Of a stretch of DNA of 64,000 nt, positions 39,484 through 48,446 are shown piece by piece. The position numbers and the translations under genes are program-made. The notes under the pieces were generated by a model. It ran no database searches and had not been told where the DNA came from. It saw only the letters and a list, made by a program, of their open reading frames with translations. The DNA is taken from positions 57,894 to 121,893 of the forward strand of contig NZ_JBJKOP010000034.1 in assembly GCF_046707225.1 (NCBI RefSeq). Direction: 5' to 3'. Position 1 is the stretch's first letter. Each line of letters opens with the position of its first letter. The stretch comes from Caproicibacter sp046707225 (GTDB lineage: Bacteria > Bacillota > Clostridia > Oscillospirales > Acutalibacteraceae).

Positions 39484-39774
39484 TCAGAAAATCAACACCC
39501 CCTCGCTGTCATATCCCGGTTTCACACCGATATGCTCAACGTGTTTTTTCCAGTTATCCCCCAAATAATAAAAACGCAAGCTGTCCTTATCAGGGTCAAT
39601 CAGCTTGATAAGACGGTCTTTCATCTGTAAAAATTTCCCGTAGTCGAGATTTACCTCAAACACCGAATTTTGTACTCTTTGACCGTAATTGACACATTCT
39701 TTTGCGACCTTTCGCAGCCGTGTTTTGCCTTTTTCAGAAGTGATGTTCACGTCATAGGCGACAATGACAAACAT
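39484..39774 (-). CDS. cas2: CRISPR-associated endonuclease Cas2
   Basis: 96 residues: MFVIVAYDVNITSEKGKTRL with the conserved Asp after beta1, then VQNSVFEVNLDYGKF and DSLRFYYLGDNW. Forms the Cas1-Cas2 spacer integration complex. Last gene of the cas operon, 3 bp after cas1 stop, next to the leader. Confidence 0.95.
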   Translation of the reverse strand: MFVIVAYDVNITSEKGKTRLRKVAKECVNYGQRVQNSVFEVNLDYGKFLQMKDRLIKLIDPDKDSLRFYYLGDNWKKHVEHIGVKPGYDSEGVLIF

Positions 39775-39777
39775 ATT

Positions 39778-40806
39778 TTACCCCCAGACAAGATTCGGAT
39801 AAGTCTCGATTTCACCCCGAATGTATTTGGCCAGCAGATTTGCCTGAACATAGGGAAACAGACCGATCGGCGCTTTTTCTTTCGTGAATGGATGTTTCAC
39901 ACATTCGTTCTTTTTGTTCTGCCATGCGGTAATGACTTTCTTTCGGCCGTCATCATTGAGCCATACTGCTCCGCTGACCTGCTTGTCAAAATCACTTTTT
40001 TGCACGATTTTCAGATTGACCATCGTAAGGACCAAACGCTCAACCAATGCCCGGAATTCCTCCATGATATCGCACGCGAGGGAGGCCCTTCCCGGGCGCA
40101 GTGTATGAAACAGGCCGATATAAGGGTCGAGGCCGACACATTCGAGAGCAGACGCGATATCATTGGTGCAGATCGTATAAAGAAAGGAAAGCATGGTGTT
40201 GGTTAAATCAAGAGGCGGGCGCTTTGTTCTTCCGGAAAGTGAGAAATCCTCTTTTTGCTGGGTAAACAGCGAGTCGAACACGTCAAAATACGCCTTGGCG
40301 CTCTGGCCCTCAATCCCCCTTAATGCTTCCGTATCCTTTTCCTGAAGCAGCTTTTTCTGATTCTCTGTAAGCAGATCAATACAGTGGGACAGCTTGCCGC
40401 CGGTGTCAGTTTGCGGATAATCGCGGCGCGAACGCATGAGTAAATTGCGTGTGTTTTTCAGCTTTGCGGTGATCAGATTTTGGATCAGTTCCGTTTGTCT
40501 TTCCGGATCGAAGAACGTCTCCATTTGCTGTTTGCGCAGAAAGACATTGCCTTTCATCTGCCCGGTTACTCTGGCAAGGAACCTTCCGCCGGGAGAGATA
40601 AAGCACAGTCCGATCCGTTCTTCTGCGCATTTGCCCATCAGCGCCGGACTGCAGCCGGGGTAGTTCATACAGACAACGCTTTCAATATTGGAAAGCGGCA
40701 GTCTTGCGGCCTCTTTCCCATCTAACAGCATCACAATATTTTCCCCGTCCAGGCTGAGGTAGGCCTCCTGATGGGTGATATACAGCGTGTTAAGCAGTTT
40801 TCGCAT
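39778..40806 (-). CDS. cas1: CRISPR-associated endonuclease Cas1
   Basis: 342 residues, type I-C: MRKLLNTLYITHQEAYLSLD start, PLSNIESVVC, CAEERIGLCFISPGGRFLAR, and the metal-site regions around YTICTNDIASALECVGLDPY, LHTLRPGRASLACDIMEEFR. Integrase of the adaptation complex. Overlaps cas4 by 17 bp. Confidence 0.96.
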   Translation of the reverse strand: MRKLLNTLYITHQEAYLSLDGENIVMLLDGKEAARLPLSNIESVVCMNYPGCSPALMGKCAEERIGLCFISPGGRFLARVTGQMKGNVFLRKQQMETFFDPERQTELIQNLITAKLKNTRNLLMRSRRDYPQTDTGGKLSHCIDLLTENQKKLLQEKDTEALRGIEGQSAKAYFDVFDSLFTQQKEDFSLSGRTKRPPLDLTNTMLSFLYTICTNDIASALECVGLDPYIGLFHTLRPGRASLACDIMEEFRALVERLVLTMVNLKIVQKSDFDKQVSGAVWLNDDGRKKVITAWQNKKNECVKHPFTKEKAPIGLFPYVQANLLAKYIRGEIETYPNLVWG

Positions 40807-41425
40807 GACGGCGCTTCTCCCCCTTTGGCATGCAAATATCCTTTAAGGAGCATCCGCTGCAGTACTGGCCGTCCCGGATAGGAGGAATGACACAGGCTTC
40901 GCGCAGCGCTTTCATTTCCGAGAGGGTCGATTTTAAAAATGCGTAATCATCCTCGCAAAAATCAACCCGTATTCTTTTTCGGGTATCCGCGTAATAAAAG
41001 AAGGTTTTACAGTCTGTTTTGAAAATACCGTCCGCACAGATTTTCTGTGCCAGAAGTTGCATCGCGTCCTCACGCCGAAAATCACCGGCTTTGGGAGAAC
41101 GCACCTTGTATTCGACAATGGTAAGCTCAAAGCGCTCGCCGTATTTCCCGATCAAGCATCCTGACGGAGAGCGGCGAAGTTCAAGGCAGTCAATCACGCC
41201 GAACAGCCCCCAGTCGTCGTTGTATACCCTGACCGACCGTTCCACGATTGCGCTGCGGGCCGAACCGCATTTGCCGGCGTCCACGTTTTCGTGTATCAGA
41301 TTACCCTTGCAGACAAACACATTTTCGGCCCAGCTGCAATCGGTCTCGATCAGTCCCCACCGGTGCGGGCAGTAGAGGTACTGCTGAACCGACCGGATAT
41401 CTGTCAACGTGTCAGAACTTTTCAA
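40790..41425 (-). CDS. cas4: CRISPR-associated exonuclease Cas4
   Basis: 211 residues. First cluster Cys in QYLYCPHRWGL, RecB-type nuclease motif in LTIVEYKVRSPKAG and MQLLAQKIC, and three Cys at the C-terminus (QYCSGCSLKDIC), giving the 4-Cys iron-sulfur cluster. It trims prespacers and helps define PAM orientation. The start appears to be TTG; a 14-bp overlap with cas7 indicates coupling. Confidence 0.93.
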   Translation of the reverse strand: MKSSDTLTDIRSVQQYLYCPHRWGLIETDCSWAENVFVCKGNLIHENVDAGKCGSARSAIVERSVRVYNDDWGLFGVIDCLELRRSPSGCLIGKYGERFELTIVEYKVRSPKAGDFRREDAMQLLAQKICADGIFKTDCKTFFYYADTRKRIRVDFCEDDYAFLKSTLSEMKALREACVIPPIRDGQYCSGCSLKDICMPKGEKRRHAKTA

Positions 41426-42269
41426 TGATCTCTACCCCTTCGGGCATTGCCTTGTCAACCGTAATGCTGTAATCGCTGAATTTGCGGGGAATCTCCACTC
41501 CGCTTTTCTTTTCGATCGCTATTTTGTCGAACAGAAGATGGGAAGGAGCATTGCCGAGGGCCGAATCGTGCTTGAAGACATACAGCTTCCGCATGCAAAG
41601 CTTGCCCCGCGCCGCGCTGTGGTCGATTTCAAACATGTTTTCGATGCTCTGCCAAAGCAGCGCAAGGTCGTCTTCACTGAACCCTGTTTTGTTGGCAAGC
41701 AGCGCGGAAACATATCCCTCCGCCCGGTAAAGGCCGTAGGGGATAAAGTTCTTTTTTCCCATGGTATTTCCCTTTTCGGACTGGTCGGATTCTGTGGTAA
41801 GTGCCTGACGGGTAATGGTGATTTCCTGCGGAAGCACCGGGTCAATACTGCGCGCAAAGTTGATCTGAACCGGCCCGCGAACAATGCCGCACGGGTCGTC
41901 GCCTGTGCTCATAACGGCGCCAAAGGTACGCACGTCAAAATAATTTCTGCAGATGTGATCCCGAGCCTGTGCTACCACGTTCTGGTCTTTGCCCTTCTGT
42001 TTCGTTTTGAGATTGCAGGCATCGTATGCTTCAGTAAACTTTGTGTTCAGGGCCCGGTCGTTTTTAATGAGAATATTGTAACCGGGCTTTCCCTCCTGCG
42101 TGGCCTCGACATAGTTGCGGATTTTACGTTTGAGGCAGACGTCGGTCACAATGCCGATGCTTGTTTCGGCGTCGACGCGGGGCATATTGCCCGCGTCGGG
42201 ATCTCCGTTGGGGTTGCCGTTCTCCACGTCAAAAAGCATGACGAACTCGTACCGGTTATGCAGGCTCAT
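41412..42269 (-). CDS. cas7: Type I-C Cascade backbone Cas7 (Csd2)
   Basis: 285 residues. LFDVENGNPNGDPDAGNMPR is the hallmark of Csd2; VRGPVQINFARSIDPVLPQE and the KKNFIPYGLYRAEGYVSALL block follow. Multiple copies wrap the crRNA. ATG at 42269 (RBS AAGGAGAG) is preferred to upstream in-frame codons. It overlaps cas8c by 14 bp. Confidence 0.95.
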   Translation of the reverse strand: MSLHNRYEFVMLFDVENGNPNGDPDAGNMPRVDAETSIGIVTDVCLKRKIRNYVEATQEGKPGYNILIKNDRALNTKFTEAYDACNLKTKQKGKDQNVVAQARDHICRNYFDVRTFGAVMSTGDDPCGIVRGPVQINFARSIDPVLPQEITITRQALTTESDQSEKGNTMGKKNFIPYGLYRAEGYVSALLANKTGFSEDDLALLWQSIENMFEIDHSAARGKLCMRKLYVFKHDSALGNAPSHLLFDKIAIEKKSGVEIPRKFSDYSITVDKAMPEGVEIIEKF

Positions 42270-44097
42270 TGTCTTTCTCTCCTTCGCTTTTCTTTGCAAA
42301 TATTTTTTCTTTTTGCTGGTAATATCCAAGGATAAACATCCCCTGCTTTTCCATGTTCATGGCCTTGGGGAAAGAGTCGCCGAGATTGCTTACAATTTCC
42401 TGAACGATTTGATCAAAGAAAATTGCATTGCCTCTGTCTAGTTTTCCGAAATGGCTCTGAGAAAGTTTCAGTAAGCGGGGGAAAACAAGATACGGCGTAC
42501 TGCAGGCCGAGGAAAAAAACCTGTCCTTAATCGTGGTGTTGATCCCCGGAAGCGCCTTTTGCTGAATCATTTCCAGAACGGCAAAGAGTCTGCCGCAGTT
42601 GTAGGCGCCGTCCGTGTTCTGCGTGTTTAACATCGTTAATTCGCTCCTTTTTATAAGATCCATGCGTGTCAGGCACGCCTTGATGATCCGCACGCGGTCG
42701 CGGCTGACCGCGTAAAACTTTTTCACCGCGTCGTCCTGATCTGTTTTTGCCCGGCGCACCGCCGTTTCGAGCATAAAACGGGGATATGGGGAGCCGCGGA
42801 GGATGCTTTGCAGGATTTTCGTCGAAAGGTCGGGCGGCAGCGGGTCCTTCGAGGCAATCGGCGATTTCAGCGCTTTCCCTATGAGCCAGATCGGCATCTG
42901 TTTATCCTCCGGGGAAAGCTGCATATCCCTGTGATGCAGATGAATCCGGTCCATCATCGTTCCAAAGGAATTGTGTTCGAATATCTTGACGGCCAGACGG
43001 CTGCTGTTTGGCTTCACGCCGAGAATGTAAAACTCCGTGCCCTGATCGACCCCGAAGCCTTTCCAGTCGGCTTCCTTGCCCTGTGAAAGCTGACTGAAAA
43101 TGGAGGCGAGTGCCTGCTCTTTTGCCTGACGTTCGTTCCGCTCCGCTTCGGATGGGTCTTCCGCCGGCAAAGAGAAAAAACCAACCCCGGTGTTGAACGC
43201 CTGCAGATACGGTTTTTCGGATTCCGCCGTCATAGCCCAGGAAAGGAGCGTCATACCGTCAAGCGTCTGTTTGTAATCCGGTACGGAGGTGAGATAATTG
43301 AACGCCTTGGTGTACTTTTCCATCATCTCCTGTGACACGGAACTGTTATAGGATTCCCTGCGGCCATAAGACCAGAAAGCAGGCGATTTTAGGCAAACAA
43401 TGTTCACGCCGGTGGCAAGCCCGCCGGGGATCCCCGTGAGATTGTCGTGAATGCGGGCAATCTGGCCATACTTTCCGCTGATGCTGCACTGCCCCGTCAC
43501 CGCGTCGGCCGGGATGGGCCTGTTCCGCCAGTCGTTTTCCCACTTCTCTTTTACCTGCGCGTCACGACTGAGCGGCCTTTGTGCAGCCGGGTCTTCCTGA
43601 GACGTAATAACGAATTTCGCACCGCCGTATTTTTTGCCCAGTGCCGTAAGGAACGGATTGTCAAGCTCGTTTTCCGGGTTCCAGTTTTGCAGGAAGTTTT
43701 TATATGCATTGATGACCGGAGAGCTTAATCCCTCAAGAAACGAAAGATTTTTCTCCTTGCATTTTGCAAAGGCGAGCAGGGAGTTCCTCGTCGCCGAGAG
43801 CTTATCATCCTGCTTGTCCCACTCAATGCCAAAAAGGTATTTTTCACGGTGGTCGATGGTTTCAGCCGCGATTCCGGGCACCGAGTTCCGAAAGGGGAAA
43901 AACTCGTCCCGCGGGACTTCCTTCTCTTTTTTTCCGTTAAGCACAGTTTTTGTGTACGGCAAAATCTCTTTCAGGGTTCCGTTGGAATTTAACACCAAAT
44001 TATAATTCACGCCGACTTTGCTGTAACCGTCCGGCACAAGGCCGCTGTCCTTCTGCCGGCACAGACAGTCGTAATACTCGCTGAGCGCCCTTAACAT
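42256..44097 (-). CDS. cas8c: Type I-C Cascade large subunit Cas8c (Csd1)
   Basis: 613 residues. Typical Csd1 blocks: MLRALSEYYDCLCRQ at the start, YLFGIEWDKQDDK, GVNIVCLKSPAFWSYGRRES, NYLTSVPDYKQTLDGMTLLS, and NCGRLFAVLEMIQQKALPGI then FFSSACSTPYLVFPRLLKLS near the C-terminus. Recognises the PAM and recruits Cas3. Start overlaps cas5 by 7 bp. Confidence 0.95.
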   Translation of the reverse strand: MLRALSEYYDCLCRQKDSGLVPDGYSKVGVNYNLVLNSNGTLKEILPYTKTVLNGKKEKEVPRDEFFPFRNSVPGIAAETIDHREKYLFGIEWDKQDDKLSATRNSLLAFAKCKEKNLSFLEGLSSPVINAYKNFLQNWNPENELDNPFLTALGKKYGGAKFVITSQEDPAAQRPLSRDAQVKEKWENDWRNRPIPADAVTGQCSISGKYGQIARIHDNLTGIPGGLATGVNIVCLKSPAFWSYGRRESYNSSVSQEMMEKYTKAFNYLTSVPDYKQTLDGMTLLSWAMTAESEKPYLQAFNTGVGFFSLPAEDPSEAERNERQAKEQALASIFSQLSQGKEADWKGFGVDQGTEFYILGVKPNSSRLAVKIFEHNSFGTMMDRIHLHHRDMQLSPEDKQMPIWLIGKALKSPIASKDPLPPDLSTKILQSILRGSPYPRFMLETAVRRAKTDQDDAVKKFYAVSRDRVRIIKACLTRMDLIKRSELTMLNTQNTDGAYNCGRLFAVLEMIQQKALPGINTTIKDRFFSSACSTPYLVFPRLLKLSQSHFGKLDRGNAIFFDQIVQEIVSNLGDSFPKAMNMEKQGMFILGYYQQKEKIFAKKSEGEKDNEPA

Positions 44098-44768
44098 AGT
44101 AGCCCCCCGGCATATTTCGCCACATCGATAACCCCGTTTATCATATGAGGGCGGTAAAAGCGCGGTTCAGCGGAATCCAGACTTTTGCCGTCTTTATCTT
44201 TTTTATACTGAAGATCGTAAAGCATATACCCGAGGTCAACGTCGCCCGTGACCGGGCTTTGCGGGATTTCATCGGTCAATGTGACCCGCGCGGGAAATTC
44301 TCTGCAGCCGAGGCACGGCTGGGCGAAATGCTGTCCTTTGCGGAGCCGCCGCAGCAGAATGTTGTAGCACTTTTCCGGCGTCTGATTTTCTTCTTTTTCG
44401 TCCGTCAGCTCAAAGTGTGCCTCAACGCCGTAAAGGACATTTTTCAGCAGAAGGCTCGCCCGCTGGCTGATGCATTCCTTCGTATAAATGCTGATGTCGT
44501 CTGCCATGCCGTCCATCTGCTTTTTCACAGCGGATGAAAGCAGCTTTTCGCTGACCTCGTTTCGCCTGATGTTGACGAACTGTACGGGCCTCAGCACATA
44601 GATCGTGTCAATGATGTATTTCATACCAGGGTGCCAGTAGATATTGGAAATTAGTCCGGTCAAAGCGCTCGGCGTCGGCACATCGTAGGAAACTCGTTCC
44701 ACTTTCATCTCGGGCCTGCTGAAAAGCGCGTAGTCGCCTTCGATGAGAATCTTGATTCCGTAACCCAT
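44091..44768 (-). CDS. cas5c: Type I-C Cas5c (Cas5d), crRNA endonuclease
   Basis: 225 residues: GYGIKILIEGDYALFSRPEM, then RVSYDVPTPSALTGLISNIY, the Cas5d start, and CLGCREFPARVTL and DLGYMLYDLQYKKD downstream. In type I-C this protein replaces Cas6 and processes pre-crRNA. ATG at 44768 with AAGGAGG is preferred to upstream in-frame codons. Confidence 0.94.
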   Translation of the reverse strand: MGYGIKILIEGDYALFSRPEMKVERVSYDVPTPSALTGLISNIYWHPGMKYIIDTIYVLRPVQFVNIRRNEVSEKLLSSAVKKQMDGMADDISIYTKECISQRASLLLKNVLYGVEAHFELTDEKEENQTPEKCYNILLRRLRKGQHFAQPCLGCREFPARVTLTDEIPQSPVTGDVDLGYMLYDLQYKKDKDGKSLDSAEPRFYRPHMINGVIDVAKYAGGLLC

Positions 44769-44805
44769 TGGAAACCTCCTTAATCTTTCTTGTGGCAAGA
44801 TAATT

Positions 44806-46989
44806 TCACCAGATATTGGCTTCATTGTTTTCAAACAGAATTCCGGTTTCTCTACTGTAATACCGCTCGCAGCCAAGGTAGCGGACTCCTTTTTCGTCAC
44901 AGACAGCGCCGGCCTTGGTCAGTTTCTCAAATTCGTATGGGCGCAGCGAAATTGAATACTTCTGGAGCCGCCTCACGGCGGCCATCCCGCCGTAGGCGGC
45001 AGCTTTCAGCAGCGGCATAACCGTCTCCCTGTTTTCTTCGGTAACGATCACGAGCGGCTGCGTGTTTTCGTCAATCAGGCGAAAATCGCGGGCATATCGG
45101 GCGTAATTGAATCCGAATCCGTCAATGCCGCAGGAAGCGGGGGAGAACGCCGCTTTGAAATCCATCGATTTTCTGCTGTCAAGCGTATAGGCATAAAGCC
45201 GGTTAAAGTAAAACTCGACTGCTTCTGGAGAAGCGACATCGTCATATCTTTGAAACACTTCGCGGCAGAACGATTGCTTAATCACAAATTCATTGCTTTG
45301 GGGCCGCAAGTCTTCCTCCTCAAACTCAAAGGCATAAGTTTTGCAGTCCCGCTTTTTGCCCTCACGGTTACAGCGCCCGGCAGTTTGGAGCAGATTGTCA
45401 AGCCCTGCAAGTTCGCGGAAAACAAGGTCGAAATCCAAATCTACGCCGGCTTCGATGAGCGATGTGGAGACCAGGCAGAAATGTTCGCGATTTACAAGGG
45501 AATTCCTCACTTCGGCGATGACCCTGCTGCGGTCGTCGTGGGTCATGTAAGTCGAGAGATGATATTTTTTCCCCGGCAGCAGCTGATAAATCCTTCTTGC
45601 GGCCTTGCGGGAGTTGACAACGATGAGCGAATTTTCAGCCTCCGCCGCGAGACCTGCCAGCTTTTCCGACGAGCGCCGTCCAAGAGATTCGATTTTGCAG
45701 CGGTCAAAGATAGGAAAACTGCTTTTATCTTCCGTCAGGTCGAGGGATTTTACGCCGCCGCAGCCGAATTCACGCATCCATGTGTGAAAATCGGGCATGG
45801 TGGCCGTCATGAAGACCGCTTCACAGTGATATCTCTGGGTCAGAATTCGAACAGCTTCCAGACACGGTTGAAAAAACAGGCTGGGGAACATATGTGCTTC
45901 GTCGAACACAATGACGCTGTCGGCAATGTTGTGCAGTTTGCGAAGCTCACTGCTCCTATTGCCATAAACCGATTCAAAGAACTGCACGTTGGTTGTCACA
46001 ATGATGGATGCGTCCCAGTTTTCAGCCGTTCGTTTGAGTCTTTTGCGCATATCGGCGTCTTTAACTGATTCGTAATCAAAATTGCAGTGGTGTTCCAAAA
46101 TGGTTTCGGCTCCAAAGATGTCTTTGAACACCTTCGCATTCTGTTCAATGATGCTTGTGTAAGGAATCACATAAATAATGTGCTTTTTATGAGACCGAAC
46201 TGCTCTTTCGAGCGCGAACTGCATGCTGGTGAGCGTCTTGCCGCTTCCCGTGGGCATATGAATCAGATAAATGTCGGCCTTTTCATCCGCGTGTGACATA
46301 ACCTGACTGCGCAGAGCTTCACGGGCTCGTTTGACGGGAGTATCCGTCTGAAACTGCGAGATATGCTGATTAATCAGATCGCAGCACGCCATAAAGTCTG
46401 CATGAATCCCCCGTTCCTTTCGGCCGCTGCAGAATTCCTCAGTGTCAAGATAATCGGCATCGGTCAGACAGGAAAACATCATCCGCGTCCAAAAGGCGTA
46501 TTCTTTTTTAATATCCTCCGCGCTGCTGCCGTTCACGCAAACGGCATCCTTCGCGGGGAAGGCGTTGATTTCAGTTAGTGCAAGCTCGTCTTTGCAGGTG
46601 GTAAAATCCTGCTGTTCTCTTTTAATGCGTCCGAGAAGTGTGGGTTCGTCTTCCGAATCGGTCCGGTTGCCCACATCCGGCAGACCGCTGTGGTGCCCGG
46701 CAATGCAATATGCCCCCGATTCCGGCCACTTCATTTCAAGCCATCGTTTTGCTCCGGCAATCGAGTGCTCCACAGACAGCTTTTCACCGTGCAGACGGCG
46801 CTGAAAATCGGCCTGGTATTTTCCCGCATCGTGCAGCAGTCCGAGATCTTCGGCATATTCATTCGTGCACCATGCCGCAGAAAATTTCTTTACAAGCTTT
46901 GCGACGTTTTCGGAATGTACTTTAATGGTCTGCCACTTTTCCTCGTTTTCCCCTTCAAGGGTATGTGCATAGTAAACCGGACGTTCCAT
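44806..46989 (-). CDS. cas3: CRISPR-associated helicase/nuclease Cas3
   Basis: 727 residues. N-terminal HD nuclease (HSENVAKLVKKF, LGLLHDAGKYQADFQRRL), then SF2 helicase: MPTGSGKTLTSMQFAL (motif I), IVFDEAHMFPSLF (motif II, DEAH), FMTATMPD (motif III) and LVSTSLIEAGVDLDFDLVFR then LDNLLQTAGRCNREG (motifs V-VI). Effector nuclease of the system. First gene of the operon, GGGAGGTAACT before ATG. Confidence 0.96.
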   Translation of the reverse strand: MERPVYYAHTLEGENEEKWQTIKVHSENVAKLVKKFSAAWCTNEYAEDLGLLHDAGKYQADFQRRLHGEKLSVEHSIAGAKRWLEMKWPESGAYCIAGHHSGLPDVGNRTDSEDEPTLLGRIKREQQDFTTCKDELALTEINAFPAKDAVCVNGSSAEDIKKEYAFWTRMMFSCLTDADYLDTEEFCSGRKERGIHADFMACCDLINQHISQFQTDTPVKRAREALRSQVMSHADEKADIYLIHMPTGSGKTLTSMQFALERAVRSHKKHIIYVIPYTSIIEQNAKVFKDIFGAETILEHHCNFDYESVKDADMRKRLKRTAENWDASIIVTTNVQFFESVYGNRSSELRKLHNIADSVIVFDEAHMFPSLFFQPCLEAVRILTQRYHCEAVFMTATMPDFHTWMREFGCGGVKSLDLTEDKSSFPIFDRCKIESLGRRSSEKLAGLAAEAENSLIVVNSRKAARRIYQLLPGKKYHLSTYMTHDDRSRVIAEVRNSLVNREHFCLVSTSLIEAGVDLDFDLVFRELAGLDNLLQTAGRCNREGKKRDCKTYAFEFEEEDLRPQSNEFVIKQSFCREVFQRYDDVASPEAVEFYFNRLYAYTLDSRKSMDFKAAFSPASCGIDGFGFNYARYARDFRLIDENTQPLVIVTEENRETVMPLLKAAAYGGMAAVRRLQKYSISLRPYEFEKLTKAGAVCDEKGVRYLGCERYYSRETGILFENNEANIW

Positions 46990-47212
46990 AGTTACCTCCC
47001 ATATGAAAAGCCATAATTTCCATTATGTAAGTACTTGGCAGAACATTATATAGCCCATCTCTATCAGCAATCGAGCTTCCCATTTTTGCTAAAATACGTC
47101 ATTGCCGGGCTCCTGGGCAACAGCCCTAACCTTGTCCAGCAAATACTTTCTTCCACCATTATATTCTCACAAAACAGTAAATTCAACGAAATATGCCAAT
47201 AAAAACACAAAA

Positions 47213-47248
47213 ACGGACGCCTCCGGCTTTTATCCCGGAAGCGTCCGT
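47213..47248 (-). terminator. Terminator after the dinB fragment
   Basis: Stem of about 13 bp (ACGGACGC...CCGG/CCGG...GCGTCCGT with one bulge pair); on the minus strand followed by TTTTTGTGTTTTTATTGG. Confidence 0.75.
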
Positions 47249-47305
47249 TACTCTTTTCTATTCGTCTTTACACCGGGATTCTTGCCAGCTCCGGCGGCAC
47301 CCGGT

Positions 47306-47488
47306 TCAGCAGTTCCATTTCGCGATCTGGTTTTTCGTCAGGATAATGCCGTGCCGCTGCTCAACGTCGCCGCCGACCGCGACCGGCTTTTCCCTGATCT
47401 CCGGCCGGTGCAGGCATTCCACGGAGGCATAAAAGCTATTGCAGTCGCTGTGAAGAATGACCCGTTCCAAATTCTCATTTCCAAACAC
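47306..47488 (-). pseudogene. Y-family DNA polymerase IV, N-terminal fragment
   Basis: The minus frame reads ERVILHSDCNSFYASVECLH then RPEIREKPVAVGGDVEQRHG and IILTKNQIAK. This is the catalytic start of DinB/UmuC polymerases (H-x-D-x-N-x-F-Y-A-S-V-E). After about 55 residues it breaks off and a different short C-terminal sequence (MELLNRVPPELARIPV, stop) follows in another frame, then a terminator. The remaining 350 residues are gone, so a deletion joined the beginning of dinB to the end of another gene at the edge of the CRISPR-Cas segment. Confidence 0.75.
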
Positions 47489-47549
47489 GTGTTCTTACAT
47501 TAGCATAGAACATGTGTCCTTAAATATCAATGGAAATTTAAGAAAAAAA

Positions 47550-47568
47550 CTCGGACAAAATGTCCGAG
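47550..47568 (-). terminator. Hairpin terminator CTCGGACA/TGTCCGAG, right copy
   Basis: On the minus strand the 8-bp stem is followed by TTTTTTTCTT, a textbook rho-independent terminator for the small minus-strand frame ending at 47576. Same palindrome as at 37916-37934. Confidence 0.7.
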
Positions 47569-47575
47569 TTAAACA

Positions 47576-47731
47576 CTAATGTCTCATCTTTTTAAATAAT
47601 AGATTTTGTTTTCCATTTTGCAGATATTGTTCATACAAATTATAATTACCCGCTCGTTTATTGTTGTAAGCGTTAACCATCCAAGTTAATGCCTTAAAAT
47701 TTCTATAACGCAAACGCATAAAGAAAGTCAT
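47576..47731 (-). CDS. Possible 51-residue basic protein
   Basis: Minus frame MTFFMRLRYRNFKALTWMVN then AYNNKRAGNYNLYEQYLQNG and a Lys-rich end. Composition (many Tyr, Asn, Arg, Lys, Trp) looks like a real protein rather than random AT-rich sequence. A good terminator lies 8 bp after the stop. No Shine-Dalgarno site is seen before the ATG, and an in-frame stop lies just upstream. It diverges from the structured RNA candidate promoter 44 bp away. No family recognised; could be a fragment. Confidence 0.35.
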   Translation of the reverse strand: MTFFMRLRYRNFKALTWMVNAYNNKRAGNYNLYEQYLQNGKQNLLFKKMRH

Positions 47732-47774
47732 TATGCTTTATAAAAATTCTTAACAAAGGTTAAGTGGAAATATA

Positions 47775-47803
47775 TTGCATTTTATGGGCCCAAGTGATAT
47801 AAT
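47775..47803 (+). promoter_or_regulatory. Promoter of the structured RNA candidate
   Basis: TTGCAT (47775-47780), 17-bp spacer, TATAAT (47798-47803); start of transcription expected near 47810. No protein gene follows on this strand. Confidence 0.65.
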
Positions 47804-47809
47804 AATAGG

Positions 47810-48446
47810 AGAAAATAAAATAACCCTATCAACAGCTTACATTAGCTGTAAAGAATCTACTAAATTCTTTACACTAATCAAAACGTAAAAACACGTTACG
47901 TTCCGAAGACTAATTAGCCATCAACAGGGTTGGTTTTCTGTGTTACATTAATGGTAGCATGGTAATCATATACTTGTCAAGAGTCTTGAGCGTAACAGTT
48001 TCTTCCAGACTGCGTTCAGGCTCTTGCTTTTTTATTGCCTTTTTTACAAAAGCAAGATCGTGGACGTACCAGTTCACGATTTCCACAACGACCGTTGTGT
48101 ACCTCTTGTTTCTGACCTTAAAAAGCCAGTTGCGCGAGGTTGGCGCACTTTGACAAATAAGTCAAGTCCAACATTGAGGCCCAAACTCAATGTTCGAATT
48201 TACCTACTTGACTTCACGCTTGCGGTACAGATACCAATATGCTGCTTCTGCGATGATTCATAATTAAGAGGAGCAACTCAGCATATCGAGAAAACATGGA
48301 AAGATGCACGGGGTAATACGCCGGAGAAGTCCGTAACGGTTAATCGGTGTACCATTGGAACGGGTACCGACAAACAAGCGTCCGTAGTTTAGCAATTTAT
48401 CATAAAATCAAATGCTTAAAAACCTAAACACTTGATTTTATGATAA
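47810..48446 (+). ncRNA. Large structured noncoding RNA candidate
   Basis: About 640 nt without a credible protein frame but with many perfect stems: AACCCT 47822-47827 with AGGGTT 47926-47931 (closing stem); ACAGCT/AGCTGT 47832-47849; TGTAAAGAAT/ATTCTTTACA 47847-47873; AACGT/ACGTT 47882-47897; TGTTAC/GTAACA 47941-47997; TCTTGCTTTT/AAAAGCAAGA 48022-48057; ATCGTG/CACGAT 48057-48080; CACAAC/GTTGTG 48084-48099; TGCGC/GCGCA 48131-48147; AAGTCAAGT/ACTTGACTT 48159-48214 enclosing AACATTGAG/CTCAATGTT 48170-48194; ACGCTTG/CAAGCGT 48216-48381 enclosing GGTA/TACC, ATATGCTG/CAGCATAT 48237-48286 and TCGG..TACC/GGTACCGA; finally a 15-bp stem 48397-48446. Size and density recall ornate large RNAs such as ROOL or GOLLD; class not proven. 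Confidence 0.6.

Noticed and set aside
47041..47070. Possible cas operon promoter upstream of cas3
   Set aside because: A TATAAT is present on the minus strand but the best -35 is at the wrong distance (14 bp), so I do not call it.
48290..48395. Plus-strand frame EKTWKDARGNTPEKSVTVNR in the structured-RNA region
   Set aside because: Only 35 codons without a start, and it overlaps the nested stems; treated as chance or as a very old relic.
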